Of a stretch of 64,000 nucleotides of DNA, positions 28,332 to 38,261 are shown in pieces. The stretch lies in assembly GCF_028622115.1 (NCBI RefSeq), contig NZ_CP097263.1:5146001-5210000 (forward strand), given 5' to 3'. The DNA is from Kutzneria chonburiensis (lineage in GTDB: Bacteria > Actinomycetota > Actinomycetes > Mycobacteriales > Pseudonocardiaceae). The notes under the pieces were generated by a model. That model was given only the letters and a program-made list of their open reading frames with translations, did no database searches and was not told the DNA's origin. Each line of letters opens with the position of its first letter. Position 1 is the first letter of the stretch. Made by a program: the position numbers and the translations under genes.

Positions 28332-28703
28332 ATGGACGAGCAGGCGCTCCGGCTCAACGAGTTGGCTCAGGGTCTTCGGCCGTTGGACGAAGGTGCGGCC
28401 TGGTTCGCCGGGCTGACCGCCGACCACCGGTCCGAGGTCCTGCTGCGCCTGACGGAGTTCTGCGTCCAGGCTCGCGCCGTCCCGGACGACATGCCGGAAA
28501 GTGTTCGCCGGGCTGGACTTCTCACCACCCACACCCCGGCCGTGCTGCTGGCCCGAGGACGGCTGGCGAAGATCGCCGGCCTGCCGCCGGACGAGTGGGC
28601 AAAGTCGTTCCGGCTACTCGTGTCCTTGCTCGGCGTCGCGGACGAACGACGGCGGGCCAGGTCCTGCGCCGCCGGCTGCGCGCACGCCTGGCATCACCTG
28701 TGA
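28332..28703 (+). CDS. DUF5958-like hypothetical protein
   Basis: 123 residues, helical and soluble. The pattern LNELAQGLRPLDEGAAWFAGL near the N-terminus and the conserved-looking W and F residues fit the small actinobacterial DUF5958 proteins. It starts 26 nt after the SDR stop, so it may be transcribed with that operon, but there is no functional hint. It is convergent with dapF. Confidence 0.65.
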   Translation: MDEQALRLNELAQGLRPLDEGAAWFAGLTADHRSEVLLRLTEFCVQARAVPDDMPESVRRAGLLTTHTPAVLLARGRLAKIAGLPPDEWAKSFRLLVSLLGVADERRRARSCAAGCAHAWHHL

Positions 28704-28718
28704 ACGGTCAGGTGCCCG

Positions 28719-29534
28719 TCAGCGGGAAGCCCACCAGGCGTCGCTGAGTTCGCCGCGGGCGACGAGGACGGCGGGGCCGGTGAGGGTGCTGTCGGCGGCG
28801 TCGATGGTGACGGTGACCTGGCCGCCGGGGATGGTGACGGTGGCGGAGCCGGTGGGGAGGCCGAGGAGGTGCAGGTGGGCGGCGACGGTGGCGACGGTGC
28901 CGGTGCCGCAGGAGCGGGTCTCGCCGACGCCGCGTTCGTGGACGCGCATGGCGAGGGACGTGGGCGAGAGGCGGTTGACGAACTCGACGTTGACGCCGTG
29001 CGGGAACAGGGACTGGTCCCGGCCGGGGGCGACGGAGAGGTCGAGGGAAGCGACGGGGACGTCGGTGACGCAGACGAGGTGGGGATTGCCGACGTCGACG
29101 GCGACGCCGGGGAAGTTGACGCCGCCGAGCGTGGCGACGGACTCGCCGAAGACGCGGGTGGGGCCCATCTGGACGGTGACGGAGCCGTCGGGGTGCACGA
29201 CGACGGGACGGTCGCCGGCCCGGGTGCCGACGACGAACTCGCCGGGTGAAGCCAGGCCGGCGTCGACGAGGTAGGTGGCGAAGACCCGAACGCCATTGCC
29301 GCACATCTCGGCGATCGAGCCGTCGGCGTTGCGGTAGTCCATGAACCAACCGTCGCCGGAACCGGAGAAGAGCTTGTTGGGCACGACGCGCAGGACACCG
29401 TCGGCGCCGAGCCCGCGCTGACGGTCACACAGGGCCTGCACGCGAGACTCGGTCAACTCCAGCGTGCCGTCGGGATCGGGCAGCACGACGAAGTCGTTCT
29501 CGGTGCCATGCCCCTTGACGAACTCGATACCCAC
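28719..29534 (-). CDS. dapF: Diaminopimelate epimerase
   Basis: 271 residues. Converts LL-DAP to meso-DAP for lysine and peptidoglycan synthesis. Both catalytic Cys motifs are present: MCGNGVRVFA (residues ~79-88) and the C-terminal ETRSCGTGT. N-terminal FVKGHGTENDFVVL matches the family start. It is downstream of miaA on the same strand with a 4-nt gap and ends convergently with the gene at 28332-28703. Confidence 0.96.
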   Translation of the reverse strand: MGIEFVKGHGTENDFVVLPDPDGTLELTESRVQALCDRQRGLGADGVLRVVPNKLFSGSGDGWFMDYRNADGSIAEMCGNGVRVFATYLVDAGLASPGEFVVGTRAGDRPVVVHPDGSVTVQMGPTRVFGESVATLGGVNFPGVAVDVGNPHLVCVTDVPVASLDLSVAPGRDQSLFPHGVNVEFVNRLSPTSLAMRVHERGVGETRSCGTGTVATVAAHLHLLGLPTGSATVTIPGGQVTVTIDAADSTLTGPAVLVARGELSDAWWASR

Positions 29535-29538
29535 CCGT

Positions 29539-30471
29539 TCAGAGTATCGCGCCGACGGCCTCGAACAGATCGGGGCGGGCGCCGTCGAACCAGGTGATGC
29601 GGTGGTCGCGGCGGAACCAAGAGCGCTGGCGGCGGACGAAGCGGCGGGTGGCGCGGGCGGTGTCAGCCGCGGCGGTGGGGAGGTCGCAAGAGCCGTCGAG
29701 GTAAGCCAAGGTCTGCTGGTAGCCGAGGGCGCGGGAAGCGGTGAGGCCGGAGCGGAGGCCGAGGGGCTCGAGGGACTGGACCTCGGCGACCAGACCCGCG
29801 GAGTACATGAGATCTACGCGGAGGTCGACGCGGGAGTCCAACTCCGCTACGTCGCGGTCGATGCCGATCTGGACGGTGCCGAAACGGGGCTCGCCGCGCT
29901 TGGGCATGGTGGCCGAGAAAGGGCGGCCGGTGAGCTCGATGACCTCTAGGGCCCGGACGACGCGACGGCCGTTGGAAGGGAGGATGGCTGTCGCTGCCAG
30001 GGGATCTAGCGTTGCTAGCTTTGTGTGCAGTGCTTCGGAACCTAGCGTTGCTAGGTCCGCTTCGAGACGGGACCGGATGGCGGGGTCGGTGCCGGGGAAC
30101 TCGAGCTCGTCGAGGACGGCCTGGATGTACAGGCCGGAACCGCCGACGAGGATGGGGGTCACGCCGGAGGCGATGAGGCGCTCCATCAACTCCCGGGTCT
30201 GGCGCTGGTAGGCGGCGACGGAAGCGGTCTCGGTGACATCCAGGACATCGAGCATGTGATGGGGCACGCCGCGACGCTCGGCCATGGACAGCTTGGCCGT
30301 CCCGATGTCCATCCCCCGGTACAGCTGCATGGCGTCGGCGTTGATCACCTCGCCGCCGAACCGCAGGGCGAGCTCGACGCCGAGGTCGGACTTGCCGGCG
30401 GCGGTCGGACCGACCACCGCGATGGGACGCACGGTACTGCGTGGAATCGGTTCGCTCGCAAGCTCGCTCAC
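29539..30471 (-). CDS. miaA: tRNA dimethylallyltransferase
   Basis: 310 residues. Transfers dimethylallyl to A37 of tRNAs reading UNN codons; MiaB then methylthiolates it. P-loop GPTAAGKS (residues ~21-28), DAMQLYRGMDIGTAK, GGSGLYIQA, and the C-terminal RATRRFVRRQRSWFRRD. The GTG at 30471 overlaps the stop of the upstream LigB-like gene (GTGA). Two CTAG palindromes (30006, 30042) encode Leu-Ala-Thr-Leu twice, 36 nt apart. Confidence 0.95.
   Translation of the reverse strand: MSELASEPIPRSTVRPIAVVGPTAAGKSDLGVELALRFGGEVINADAMQLYRGMDIGTAKLSMAERRGVPHHMLDVLDVTETASVAAYQRQTRELMERLIASGVTPILVGGSGLYIQAVLDELEFPGTDPAIRSRLEADLATLGSEALHTKLATLDPLAATAILPSNGRRVVRALEVIELTGRPFSATMPKRGEPRFGTVQIGIDRDVAELDSRVDLRVDLMYSAGLVAEVQSLEPLGLRSGLTASRALGYQQTLAYLDGSCDLPTAAADTARATRRFVRRQRSWFRRDHRITWFDGARPDLFEAVGAIL
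30006..30018. repeat. CTAGCNNNGCTAG palindrome, copy (coding)
   Basis: CTAGCGTTGCTAG. On the minus strand CTA-GCA-ACG-CTA, Leu-Ala-Thr-Leu in MiaA. Confidence 0.9.
30042..30054. repeat. CTAGCNNNGCTAG palindrome, copy (coding)
   Basis: Identical 13-mer to the copy at 30006-30018, again Leu-Ala-Thr-Leu in MiaA and in the same phase. Confidence 0.9.
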
Positions 30472-31175
30472 GCCGGCTCCCAGCAGGCCACGTGGTACCC
30501 GACACCGAACGGGGAGTCGGAGTACAACAGCTCGCCCCGCCACGAACGGCCCGCTGCGGCCCCGGCCAACGCCTGCCACGCCGCCCGGCCGGACACGTCC
30601 AGCTCGGCCGCCAGCGGGACGTCCAGCCCCAGCAAGGCGTCCACATCGGCGGCGGCAAGAGCGTCCCGCACCGACGCGTCGTAACCGATCGATCGCTCGT
30701 CGGGGTGACCGGCCGGCCCGGGATGCCGGCTCGACCCGTCGCCCAGCACGAGCAGCCCGACCGGACGGTCCTGTCGGGCCAGCCGTTCGCCCACTCGCCG
30801 ACTGTCGTCGACCGAACCCCGCGGATCGACCGTCTCGACGACGACCCGGGCCGCCCCGGCCTGCTCCCGCAGCCACCCGGCGACCAACACCGGCAGCGGA
30901 AGCGCCGGATCGACCTCGCCCGTAGCCGAGGCCTCGGACAGGGAGACGATCTTGTCAACGCCGTAGCCACGAAAGGAGCCGACGGCATCCGCGCTGGTCA
31001 GGCCGCAGAAATCAACCGATCCGGCGATGGCCAGCCACTCCCGGCTTAGCGCTGCTAGCCGCTTGCCGGCGGCCACACAGGCGCGTCTGACGGCCTCCGT
31101 CTCGGCCACCGCGCCGGCCACCAGTTCGGGTACCAGCAGGGGCGGATGGGGCACCACGGCAACGCCTACGATCAC
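30468..31175 (-). CDS. Class III extradiol dioxygenase (LigB)-like protein
   Basis: 235 residues. VVPHPPLLVPEL at residues ~7-18 and the region GDGSSRHPG plus the GLDVPLAAELDVSGRAAWQ pattern match the conserved actinobacterial LigB-superfamily protein encoded next to miaA (as in mycobacteria). The HPPLL histidine is a metal ligand in true dioxygenases; whether this member is catalytic is unknown. It overlaps miaA by 4 nt. A degenerate palindrome (TTAGCGCTGCTAG, 31046-31058) encodes Leu-Ala-Ala-Leu. Confidence 0.8.
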   Translation of the reverse strand: MIVGVAVVPHPPLLVPELVAGAVAETEAVRRACVAAGKRLAALSREWLAIAGSVDFCGLTSADAVGSFRGYGVDKIVSLSEASATGEVDPALPLPVLVAGWLREQAGAARVVVETVDPRGSVDDSRRVGERLARQDRPVGLLVLGDGSSRHPGPAGHPDERSIGYDASVRDALAAADVDALLGLDVPLAAELDVSGRAAWQALAGAAAGRSWRGELLYSDSPFGVGYHVACWEPA

Positions 31176-31352
31176 GATACGGCACGCTACCTGCCGACTC
31201 GGAGTACACAGCCGAGCCCTGACCTGTTTGAATGCCCGGCGAAGGTATTCGGACCACGCGTTCGGAGTACCCGGTCGTTTGGGCCTCGCCGGTGTGCGGG
31301 GCGCTCGTGCCCCGGCACGGGCTCATGGTGGCAGGCGAGGAGGAAGCCGGCG

Positions 31353-32732
31353 ATGACGGACCAGGAGACGGCCCCGGTGGACGGGGTCGAGCAGGCGGCG
31401 GCGGAGCAGGTGGCCACGGAAGTGACGCCGGTGCCGCAGCCCGAGGCGGGCCAGTCCAGTGGGGGCGGCGCGGGGGCGACGGCGGGGTCCACGCCGCCGC
31501 CGGTGCCGGTCGCCTCGGATGATCCGACCCGGTGGGGCCGGGTGGACGAGGCCGGCAAGGTCTATGTCAAGGGCGAGGACGGTGAGCGCGAGGTCGGGTC
31601 CTGGCAGGCCGGCGAGCCGGCCGAGGGGCTGGCCCACTTCGCCCGCCGCTTCGACGACATGCGTACCGAGGTCGAGCTGCTCGAGGCGCGGCTGAAGTCC
31701 GGCGCCGGCGACCCGAAGCAGGCGCTGACCAGCGCGAAGCACGTCCGTGACGGCCTGACCGACGCGGCCGTCGTCGGCGACCTCGCGGCGCTGCGGGCCC
31801 GGGTGGCGCACGTGATCGCCACCGCCGAGAAGGCCGTCGACAAGGCCAAGGTGGCTCGCGACGCCGCCCGCGCCGAGTCGGCCCAGCGCAAGCAGGCGCT
31901 GGTCGAGGAGGCCGAGACGCTGGCCAACGAGTCGACCCAGTGGAAGTCCGCCGGGGACCGGCTGCGGGCCATTCTCGACGAGTGGAAGACGATCCGCGGC
32001 GTCGACCGCAAGACCGACGAGCAGCTGTGGCGCCGGTTCTCCAAGGCACGGGACGCCTTCAACCGCCGCCGTGGCGCGCACTTCGCCGATCTCGACCGGC
32101 AGCGGGCGACGGCCAAGACCCGCAAGCAGGAGCTGGTCGACGAGGCCGAGGCGCTCGCGGGCTCGGACGACTGGGGCGTGACCGCCGGTCGCTACAAGGA
32201 CCTGATGGTCGAGTGGAAGGCCGCGGGCCGCGCGCCCAAGGAGTCGGACGACGCGCTGTGGCAGGCCTTCCGGGCCGCGCAGGACAAGTTCTTCGCGCGG
32301 CGGTCGGCCGCCTTCGACGAGCGGGACGCCGAGTTCGGCACGAACGCCAAGCTCAAGGAAGAGCTGCTGGCCGAGGCCGAGGGCATCGACCCGGGCGCCG
32401 GCCTGGAGGCGGCCCGCAACGCCCTGTACAAGCTCCAGGAGCGCTGGGACCAGATCGGCAAGGTGCCGCGCGAGCGGGTCCGTGAGCTGGAGGGCCGGCT
32501 GCGGTCCATCGAGGAGAAGGTCCGCGGCGCGGTCGACGCCCAGTGGCGCCGCACCGACCCGGAGGCCGAGGCCCGGGTGGCGCAGTTCCGCGAGCGCGTG
32601 ACCCAGTTCGAGGCGCAGGCGGCGAAGGCCCGGTCGGCCGGCGACAAGCGCCGCGCCGAGCAGGCCGAGGCCCAGGCGGCGCAGTGGCGTGAGTGGCTGG
32701 CCGCGGCCGAGCAGGCAGTCGCGACCCGCTGA
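31353..32732 (+). CDS. DUF349 domain-containing coiled-coil protein
   Basis: 459 residues. A disordered Gly/Pro/Ala-rich N-terminus (~60 residues) is followed by a WGRVDEAGKVYVKG-type beta element and then repeated DUF349 helical units with the W...G / LWRRF.AARD.FF spacing (LDEWKTIRGVDRKTDEQLWRRF, VEWKAAGRAPKESDDALWQAF, in part). Highly charged and probably a long coiled coil. Function is unknown in actinobacteria, though it is highly conserved beside miaB/miaA. ATG at 31353 has GAGGAGG upstream. Ends at a strong terminator. Confidence 0.88.
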   Translation: MTDQETAPVDGVEQAAAEQVATEVTPVPQPEAGQSSGGGAGATAGSTPPPVPVASDDPTRWGRVDEAGKVYVKGEDGEREVGSWQAGEPAEGLAHFARRFDDMRTEVELLEARLKSGAGDPKQALTSAKHVRDGLTDAAVVGDLAALRARVAHVIATAEKAVDKAKVARDAARAESAQRKQALVEEAETLANESTQWKSAGDRLRAILDEWKTIRGVDRKTDEQLWRRFSKARDAFNRRRGAHFADLDRQRATAKTRKQELVDEAEALAGSDDWGVTAGRYKDLMVEWKAAGRAPKESDDALWQAFRAAQDKFFARRSAAFDERDAEFGTNAKLKEELLAEAEGIDPGAGLEAARNALYKLQERWDQIGKVPRERVRELEGRLRSIEEKVRGAVDAQWRRTDPEAEARVAQFRERVTQFEAQAAKARSAGDKRRAEQAEAQAAQWREWLAAAEQAVATR

Positions 32733-32735
32733 GCA

Positions 32736-32775
32736 ACGAAAAAGGCCCCCACCGTTCGGTGGGGGCCTTTTTCGT
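32736..32775. terminator. Intrinsic bidirectional terminator
   Basis: A 19-bp perfect stem, loop TT, with A5 and T5 tracts flanking the GC core (AAAAAGGCCCCC ... GGGGGCCTTTTT), between the convergent DUF349 gene and membrane protein gene. Confidence 0.95.
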
Positions 32776-32781
32776 ACGCGA

Positions 32782-33255
32782 TCAGTCCCGGGCGAAGGTC
32801 AGCTTCACCCACTGGAAGGTCAGCACGATCAGGGTCAGCAGGCCCAGGATGATGCCGATGCCCGGGCCGGGACCCGGCTCGTGACTGGACGTCGACTGCT
32901 GCGACCAGACGGCCAACAACGACGTCACCAGGCTGAAGCCGCAGCCCGCCGCGGCGGCGAAGGACAGTGCCCACAGGCGGGTGACCAACGCGGCGCCGGA
33001 CACCAGGACGCCGAAAAGCATGGCGCAGAAGGCGAACAGCACCGGCACGAGCCCGATCGGGGTGCCCTTGGGGGCCAGGCCGAACAGCACCTGCCAGCCG
33101 CTGGCCGACTGGACCCAGGGCAGCAGCGCGGACACGATCATGAGCATCACGCAGACGGCGATGACCATGGCCCGGGCGCCCGGGTCGATCTGACGGAACG
33201 CGCGGCGCGGGGCCTTGGGCACCTCCACCTGGAGGTCGGACAGGTCGTCAGTCAC
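32782..33255 (-). CDS. Conserved membrane protein (miaB-linked)
   Basis: 157 residues from GTG at 33255, which overlaps the miaB stop (GTGA). About four membrane helices ([78 protein letters not shown]). A short acidic cytoplasmic N-terminus. Matches in position a conserved membrane protein beside miaB in mycobacteria (Rv2732c-like). Function unknown. Confidence 0.8.
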   Translation of the reverse strand: MTDDLSDLQVEVPKAPRRAFRQIDPGARAMVIAVCVMLMIVSALLPWVQSASGWQVLFGLAPKGTPIGLVPVLFAFCAMLFGVLVSGAALVTRLWALSFAAAAGCGFSLVTSLLAVWSQQSTSSHEPGPGPGIGIILGLLTLIVLTFQWVKLTFARD

Positions 33256-34715
33256 TGGATCGCACATCCTTCGGCCGGCGCGAGCGGGGCCGGCGTGCCG
33301 AACGAGGGCAGCCCGAGGCTGACCCCCGAGGTCTTGGGCCGCAGACCGGCCTCGGTGTTGTCCCCGGCCCTGGTCCGCCGGTGGGACAGGAGTGCCCCGT
33401 CGGCGACCAGGTAATGCGGCGCCGCGTAGGTGACGACGGTGTGCACGACGTCGCCGGCGCGCACGCCGGGCGTGGCGGCGAAGTGCACGAGCCGGCCGTC
33501 ACGGGCCCGGCCGCTCATCCGCTGCGTCTCCTCGTCGCGCCGGCCCTCCCCCTGCGCCACCAGCACCTCGATCTCCCGCCCGACCTGGGCCTGGTTGCCG
33601 AGCAGCGAGTTCTCCTCCTGCACGGCGACCAGCCGGTCGAACCGCTCCTGCACGACCTCCTTGGGCAGCTGGCCGTCCATCGAGGCGGCCGGCGTGCCGG
33701 GGCGCTTGGAGTACTGGAACGTGAAGGCGCTGGCGAACCGGGCCTGCCGCACCACGTCCAGGGTGCCCTGGAAGTCCTCCTCGGTCTCGCCGGGGAAGCC
33801 GACGATGATGTCGGTGGTGATCGCGGCGTCCGGCATGGCCGACCGCACCTTGTCCAGGATGCCCAGGTACTTCTCGGTCCGGTAGGACCGCCGCATCTCC
33901 TTCAGCAGACGGTCCGAGCCGGACTGCAGGGGCATGTGCAGCTGGGGGCAGACCGCCGGTGTCTCGGCCATCGCGGCGATCACGTCGTCGGTGAAGTCCT
34001 TGGGGTGCGGCGAGGTGAAGCGGATCCGCTCCAGCCCGTCGATCTGGCCGACCGAGCGCAGCAGCTTGCCGAAGGCCAGCCGGTCGCCGAACTCGACGCC
34101 GTAGGAGTTGACGTTCTGGCCGAGCAGCGTCACCTCGAGCACGCCCTCATCGACCAGCGCCTGCACCTCGGCCAGCACGTCGCCCGGCCGGCGGTCCTTC
34201 TCCTTGCCGCGCAAGGACGGAACGATGCAGAAGGTGCAGGTGTTGTTGCAGCCGACGGAGATCGACACCCAGCCGGAGTAGGCGGAGTCGCGGCGCGCCG
34301 GCAGCGTGGACGGGAAGGTCTCCAGCGATTCGAGGATCTCGACCTGGGCCTCGTTGTTGTGCCGGGCCCGCTCCAGCAGCGTCGGCAGCGAGCCGATGTT
34401 GTGGGTGCCGAACACGACGTCGACCCACGGCGCCCGCTGGACGATGGTGCTGCGGTCCTTCTGGGCCAGGCAGCCGCCCACCGCGACCTGCATGTCGGGG
34501 TTGGCCGTCTTCAGCGGCCGCATGTGCCCGAGCGTGCCGTACAGCTTGTTGTCGGCGTTCTCGCGGACCGCGCACGTGTTGAACACGACCAGGTCGGGCG
34601 GCGAATCCTGGCCGGCGGGCGTGTAGCCGGCGTCCTCGAGCATGCCGGCCAGCCGCTCGGAGTCGTGCACGTTCATCTGGCAACCGAACGTGCGAATCTC
34701 GTAACTCCGTGTCAC
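33252..34715 (-). CDS. miaB: tRNA-2-methylthio-N6-dimethylallyladenosine synthase
   Basis: 487 residues. Radical-SAM methylthiotransferase acting on i6A37 of tRNA, downstream of MiaA chemistry. N-terminal UPF0004 domain with Cys ligands in [15 protein letters not shown] and GGCLAQ; radical-SAM CxxxCxxC as [16 protein letters not shown]-terminal TRAM domain ([13 protein letters not shown]). GTG at 34715 gives the canonical [13 protein letters not shown] start. Confidence 0.96.
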   Translation of the reverse strand: MTRSYEIRTFGCQMNVHDSERLAGMLEDAGYTPAGQDSPPDLVVFNTCAVRENADNKLYGTLGHMRPLKTANPDMQVAVGGCLAQKDRSTIVQRAPWVDVVFGTHNIGSLPTLLERARHNNEAQVEILESLETFPSTLPARRDSAYSGWVSISVGCNNTCTFCIVPSLRGKEKDRRPGDVLAEVQALVDEGVLEVTLLGQNVNSYGVEFGDRLAFGKLLRSVGQIDGLERIRFTSPHPKDFTDDVIAAMAETPAVCPQLHMPLQSGSDRLLKEMRRSYRTEKYLGILDKVRSAMPDAAITTDIIVGFPGETEEDFQGTLDVVRQARFASAFTFQYSKRPGTPAASMDGQLPKEVVQERFDRLVAVQEENSLLGNQAQVGREIEVLVAQGEGRRDEETQRMSGRARDGRLVHFAATPGVRAGDVVHTVVTYAAPHYLVADGALLSHRRTRAGDNTEAGLRPKTSGVSLGLPSFGTPAPLAPAEGCAIQ

Positions 34716-34782
34716 TGCATCTACCTCTTCCCGACGACCGCTCGGTCCCCAGGGTAGAACCCCCTGCTGGCAGGATGGACAG

Positions 34783-35730
34783 GTGCCACTGACACGACGG
34801 GCCCTGATCATGCTAGGGGCCGCTGCGACGCTCGCCGGGCCGACCCTGGCGGCCTGCGGCTCCAGCCTGTCCGGCGTGCAGCTGCGCATCGCCACCGGCG
34901 GTCCCGGCGGCGTCTACTTCACGCTCGGCTCGCGGCTGGCCGACCTGTGGCAGGAGCAGCTCGACCTGACCAAGAAGGTGCTCCAGACCAACGGCTCGGT
35001 GGACAACCTGGTCGCCCTGCACAACAACCACGCCGACATCGCGTTCGTGGCCGCCGACGCGGCCGCTCGCGGCTCGGCCGGGCTGCGCGCGCTGGCCCGC
35101 ATCTACGACGACTACATCCAGGTCCTGGTGCGCAGCGACTCGCCGATCCAGAAGCTGGCCGACCTGGCCGGCCACCGGGTGTCCATCGGCAGCCTGAACT
35201 CGGGCGTCACGGTGGTGGCCCGCAACCTGCTCAAGGCGGCCGGCCTGCCCGAGTCGAGCGACTCGTACAAGCAGCAGAGCCTGCGCGACTCGCTGCCCGA
35301 CCTGATCACCGGCGGGGTGGACGCGCTGTTCTGGTCCGGCGGCCTGCCGACGCCGGACATCACGGCCACCATGAAGGCGCACCCGGACCAGCTCCGCATG
35401 CTCGACCTGACCACCGTGAACCTGAAGGACCTGCCCTACTACAACGTGGAGACGGTGCCGGCGACCGCCTATCCGCAGCTGCGGCAGGGCGACAAGCCGG
35501 TGAGCACGCTGGCCGTGCACAACCTGCTGATGGTCCGCGAGGACATGCCGTCCGACGAGGTCCAGGGCCTGCTGCGGACGTTGTTCGACGCCCAGCCCGA
35601 CCTGGCCACCGACCGGGACCAGGTGGTGGCGCTGGCCGCGCAGCTGATCGACCGCCGCTCGGCCATCGAGACCCGTCCCATCCCCCTCCACGACGGCGCC
35701 CTGGAGTACTACCGCTCAGCGAAGGTGTGA
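34783..35730 (+). CDS. TAXI-family solute-binding lipoprotein
   Basis: 315 residues. Signal peptide with lipobox LAAC-G (Cys ~24), then the TAXI core: [20 protein letters not shown] and [22 protein letters not shown]-like ligand region. Family members with known structure bind glutamate/glutamine-type ligands. No TRAP permease genes are nearby. It is convergent with the histidine kinase of the glutamate two-component system, so it may present ligand to that sensor, which is inference. Confidence 0.88.
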   Translation: MPLTRRALIMLGAAATLAGPTLAACGSSLSGVQLRIATGGPGGVYFTLGSRLADLWQEQLDLTKKVLQTNGSVDNLVALHNNHADIAFVAADAAARGSAGLRALARIYDDYIQVLVRSDSPIQKLADLAGHRVSIGSLNSGVTVVARNLLKAAGLPESSDSYKQQSLRDSLPDLITGGVDALFWSGGLPTPDITATMKAHPDQLRMLDLTTVNLKDLPYYNVETVPATAYPQLRQGDKPVSTLAVHNLLMVREDMPSDEVQGLLRTLFDAQPDLATDRDQVVALAAQLIDRRSAIETRPIPLHDGALEYYRSAKV

Positions 35731-35777
35731 ACGGACCGTTCCAAAACTCCGAGTAGAGGAATGGTCCGTTCCGAACT

Positions 35778-37181
35778 TCAAAGGGCAGGGATGTCGAAGG
35801 CTACGCGGAGGCCGCCGCCGTCGGGGAGGGAGAGGTCGACGGTGCCGCCGACGCGTTCGACGAGTAGGCGCACGATGGCCAGGCCGAGGCCGGAGCCGCG
35901 GACGTTCTGGTGGCCGGCGCTGCGCCAGAAGCGGTCGGTGGCCCGCTCCAGCTCGTCGGGGTGCAGCCCGGGCCCGTGATCGCGCACGGCCAGCCGCACC
36001 CGGTCGTCGACGCGGTGCACCTCGACCATCACCAGGGTGTCGTCGCCGGTGAACTTCAAAGCGTTGTCCAGCAACGCATCCAGCACGGTCTCCAGGCCGC
36101 GCGGCGGGGCCAGCGACATGCCGCCGGGCTCGCCGTCCAGCACGAGGGCGACGCCCTTGGCGGTGGCCACGGCCTGCCACGCCCGCAGCCGCGCGCTCAC
36201 GACCTGGTCCACGTCGACCGGAACCGGGTCGACGGAGGAACTTTCGGCCCGGGCCATGGCCAGCAGCTCGTCCAGGATCCGGTTGAGCCGGTCGGCCTCC
36301 TCCAGCGCGGCGGCCTGCTGCTCCTGCACGTCGGGATCGACGTGACCCTCCAGATTGGACAGACGGATTCGCAGCGCCGTCAAGGGATTGCGCAGCTGGT
36401 GCGAGGCGTCGGCGACGAAGGCCCGCTGCGCGGCGAGCACGTCGCTGACGCTGACGGCCATCTGGTCGAAGGAGCGGGTGAGCCGGCGCAGCTCGGGCGG
36501 GCCGATGTCGCCGCCGACCGGATCCACCTTGCGCCCGTTGACGATCGCCGGCAGCAGCGCGGCGGTCGCGTTGTCCAGCAACAGAACCGGCCGCAGCATC
36601 CAGCGTACGAGCGGCAGCGCGACCAGCACGGCCAGCCCGACCGCCAGCACGCCACCGACCAGGATTGCCGCCCAGGACAACCAGATCAGCGTCCGCGTCC
36701 GGTCGGTCGGCGATGACGTGACGACGACGCCGCGCACCTCGCCGTTGACCAGCACCGGCTCGGCCACGACCATCGGCGCGCCGTTCCACGGCAGCAGCAG
36801 CGCCCCCTGCTGGGTGCCACGGCCGGCGCGGGCGTTGACCAGATCGTCATGGACGTCGGCGTCGGTCTGGTCGATCAGCGAACCGGCCCGGGCCAGCGCT
36901 CGAAACGAGCCGTCGGACGCCTGGTCGCCGCGGTCGAACACGGCCACCTCGATGTCGTACACGTCGTGATAGCTGGCCAGCTGGTCGTTCAGGCCGGGGT
37001 CGTCGCCGCCGTTGACGAGCAGCCGCTGCGACAGCGAGGCGTAGCGGCTGGTGTCGGCCGCCCGGTCGGCGAACTGCACGCTCTGGAAGTTCTGCGCGAA
37101 CGTCAGCGCCAGCGGAATCCCCAGGCCCAGCACCAGGATCGCGACGACGATGACAAAGCTGCCGAGCAGCCGCGTACGCAC
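35778..37181 (-). CDS. Sensor histidine kinase (GluK-like)
   Basis: 467 residues. N-terminal membrane helix (residues ~7-30), extracellular sensor region of ~120 residues, second helix (LIWLSWAAILVGGVLAVGLA), HAMP, H-box ASHQLRNPLTALRI (phospho-His), N-box LLDNALKF, G boxes DHGPGLH and GSGLGLAIV. Encoded 1 nt after the response regulator. The position beside gluABCD matches the Streptomyces GluK-GluR glutamate-sensing system, so extracellular glutamate is the likely signal. Confidence 0.88.
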   Translation of the reverse strand: MRTRLLGSFVIVVAILVLGLGIPLALTFAQNFQSVQFADRAADTSRYASLSQRLLVNGGDDPGLNDQLASYHDVYDIEVAVFDRGDQASDGSFRALARAGSLIDQTDADVHDDLVNARAGRGTQQGALLLPWNGAPMVVAEPVLVNGEVRGVVVTSSPTDRTRTLIWLSWAAILVGGVLAVGLAVLVALPLVRWMLRPVLLLDNATAALLPAIVNGRKVDPVGGDIGPPELRRLTRSFDQMAVSVSDVLAAQRAFVADASHQLRNPLTALRIRLSNLEGHVDPDVQEQQAAALEEADRLNRILDELLAMARAESSSVDPVPVDVDQVVSARLRAWQAVATAKGVALVLDGEPGGMSLAPPRGLETVLDALLDNALKFTGDDTLVMVEVHRVDDRVRLAVRDHGPGLHPDELERATDRFWRSAGHQNVRGSGLGLAIVRLLVERVGGTVDLSLPDGGGLRVAFDIPAL

Positions 37182-37182
37182 C

Positions 37183-37890
37183 TCAGCCGGCCCCGGCCCC
37201 GGCGTGCCCGTCGGCGGTCAGCCGGTAGCCGACGCCACGCACGGTCTCCACCAGCGCCGGCCGGCCGAGCTTGGTGCGCAGGGTGGCCACGTGCACGTCC
37301 AGCGTCCGGTTGGCCCCGGCCCAGCTGCGGCCCCACACCTCGGCAATGATCCGCTCCCGTGTGCACACCGCGCCGCCGGCCCCGACCACCAGGGCCAGCA
37401 CCTGGAACTCCTTGCGGGACAGGGTGATCGCCTCGTCGGCCACGGTCACCTGGTGGCGAACCAGGTCGATGTGCACGTCGCCGACCTGGACCACGCCGGC
37501 GGTGCCGCCGCCGGCCCCGGGCACGGCGTCGCCGCGACGGCGTCGCACCGCGTGCACCCGGGCCACCAGCTCGCCGACGTCGTACGGCTTGACCAGGTAG
37601 TCGTCCGCGCCGGCGTGCAGACCGAGGATCCGGTCGTCGACCTCGCCGCGCGCCGACACCACGATGATCGCCACGTCGCTGGCCGCCCTGATCTGCCGGC
37701 ACAGCGTGATCCCGTCGATGTCGGGCAGGCCGAGGTCGAGCAGCACGACGTCGACGCCGGTGAGCCGGTCGAGCACGCCGCGCCCGGTGGCCAGCCGCTC
37801 CACCGTCAGCCCCCGCCTGGCCAGGGCCGGCAGCAACGCCTCGGCGACCCGGTCGTCGTCCTCGACGAGCAGTACCCGCACCAGTGGCAC
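37183..37890 (-). CDS. OmpR-family response regulator (GluR-like)
   Basis: 235 residues. Receiver domain with acidic pocket EDD, phospho-acceptor LLDLGLPDIDG (Asp ~50), VSARG and KPYD (Lys), then an OmpR winged helix (LSRKEFQVLALVV ... NRTLDVHVATLRTKLG ... VRGVGYRL). Pairs with the kinase encoded downstream. Divergent from gluABCD across a 371-nt promoter region, its likely target. Confidence 0.9.
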   Translation of the reverse strand: MPLVRVLLVEDDDRVAEALLPALARRGLTVERLATGRGVLDRLTGVDVVLLDLGLPDIDGITLCRQIRAASDVAIIVVSARGEVDDRILGLHAGADDYLVKPYDVGELVARVHAVRRRRGDAVPGAGGGTAGVVQVGDVHIDLVRHQVTVADEAITLSRKEFQVLALVVGAGGAVCTRERIIAEVWGRSWAGANRTLDVHVATLRTKLGRPALVETVRGVGYRLTADGHAGAGAG

Positions 37891-38261
37891 CTCCCCGCGT
37901 GTCCCTCCCCGGCCGGTGCGGCGGGGTCGACAGCAACTCTAGGTGGCTGGGGTCACACGCCGGCGGGGCGGTCCCCGAGGGCATTACTCCGAACGAGTGA
38001 AGCTGATCGATTTCACCGTGCAGAGTTTGCCGAGTCTTTACACTCGGCTGTCTTGACAGCCGACGGGTCCGTTCCTCCACTGTGGACACGCCGGTCGATG
38101 TCGAGCGTCCGTCACACCCGGGGCGAACGGCCGGTGCCACGCCGCTAGGCTGCGTGACTGAGCTGCAACCCTAAGACTTGGTCAAGCTGCCTGGACTGGT
38201 GTCGACGGTGAACCCTAGGTTTCCCGCCAACACCCGCCCCCTTTGTCGTCGTGGAGGATCG
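37891..38261. promoter_or_regulatory. gluR-gluA divergent promoter region
   Basis: 371 nt without a gene. It contains an 18-bp palindrome CGGCTGTCTTGACAGCCG (38045-38062), the best candidate for a regulator site, and a GTGGAGGATCG ribosome binding region before gluA. No clear sigma-70 promoter can be assigned by eye. Confidence 0.55.
38045..38062. promoter_or_regulatory. 18-bp palindrome upstream of gluA
   Basis: CGGCTGTC-TT-GACAGCCG, 200 nt before the gluA start and ~155 nt before gluR. Could be a GluR operator, another regulator site, or an RNA hairpin. Confidence 0.5.
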
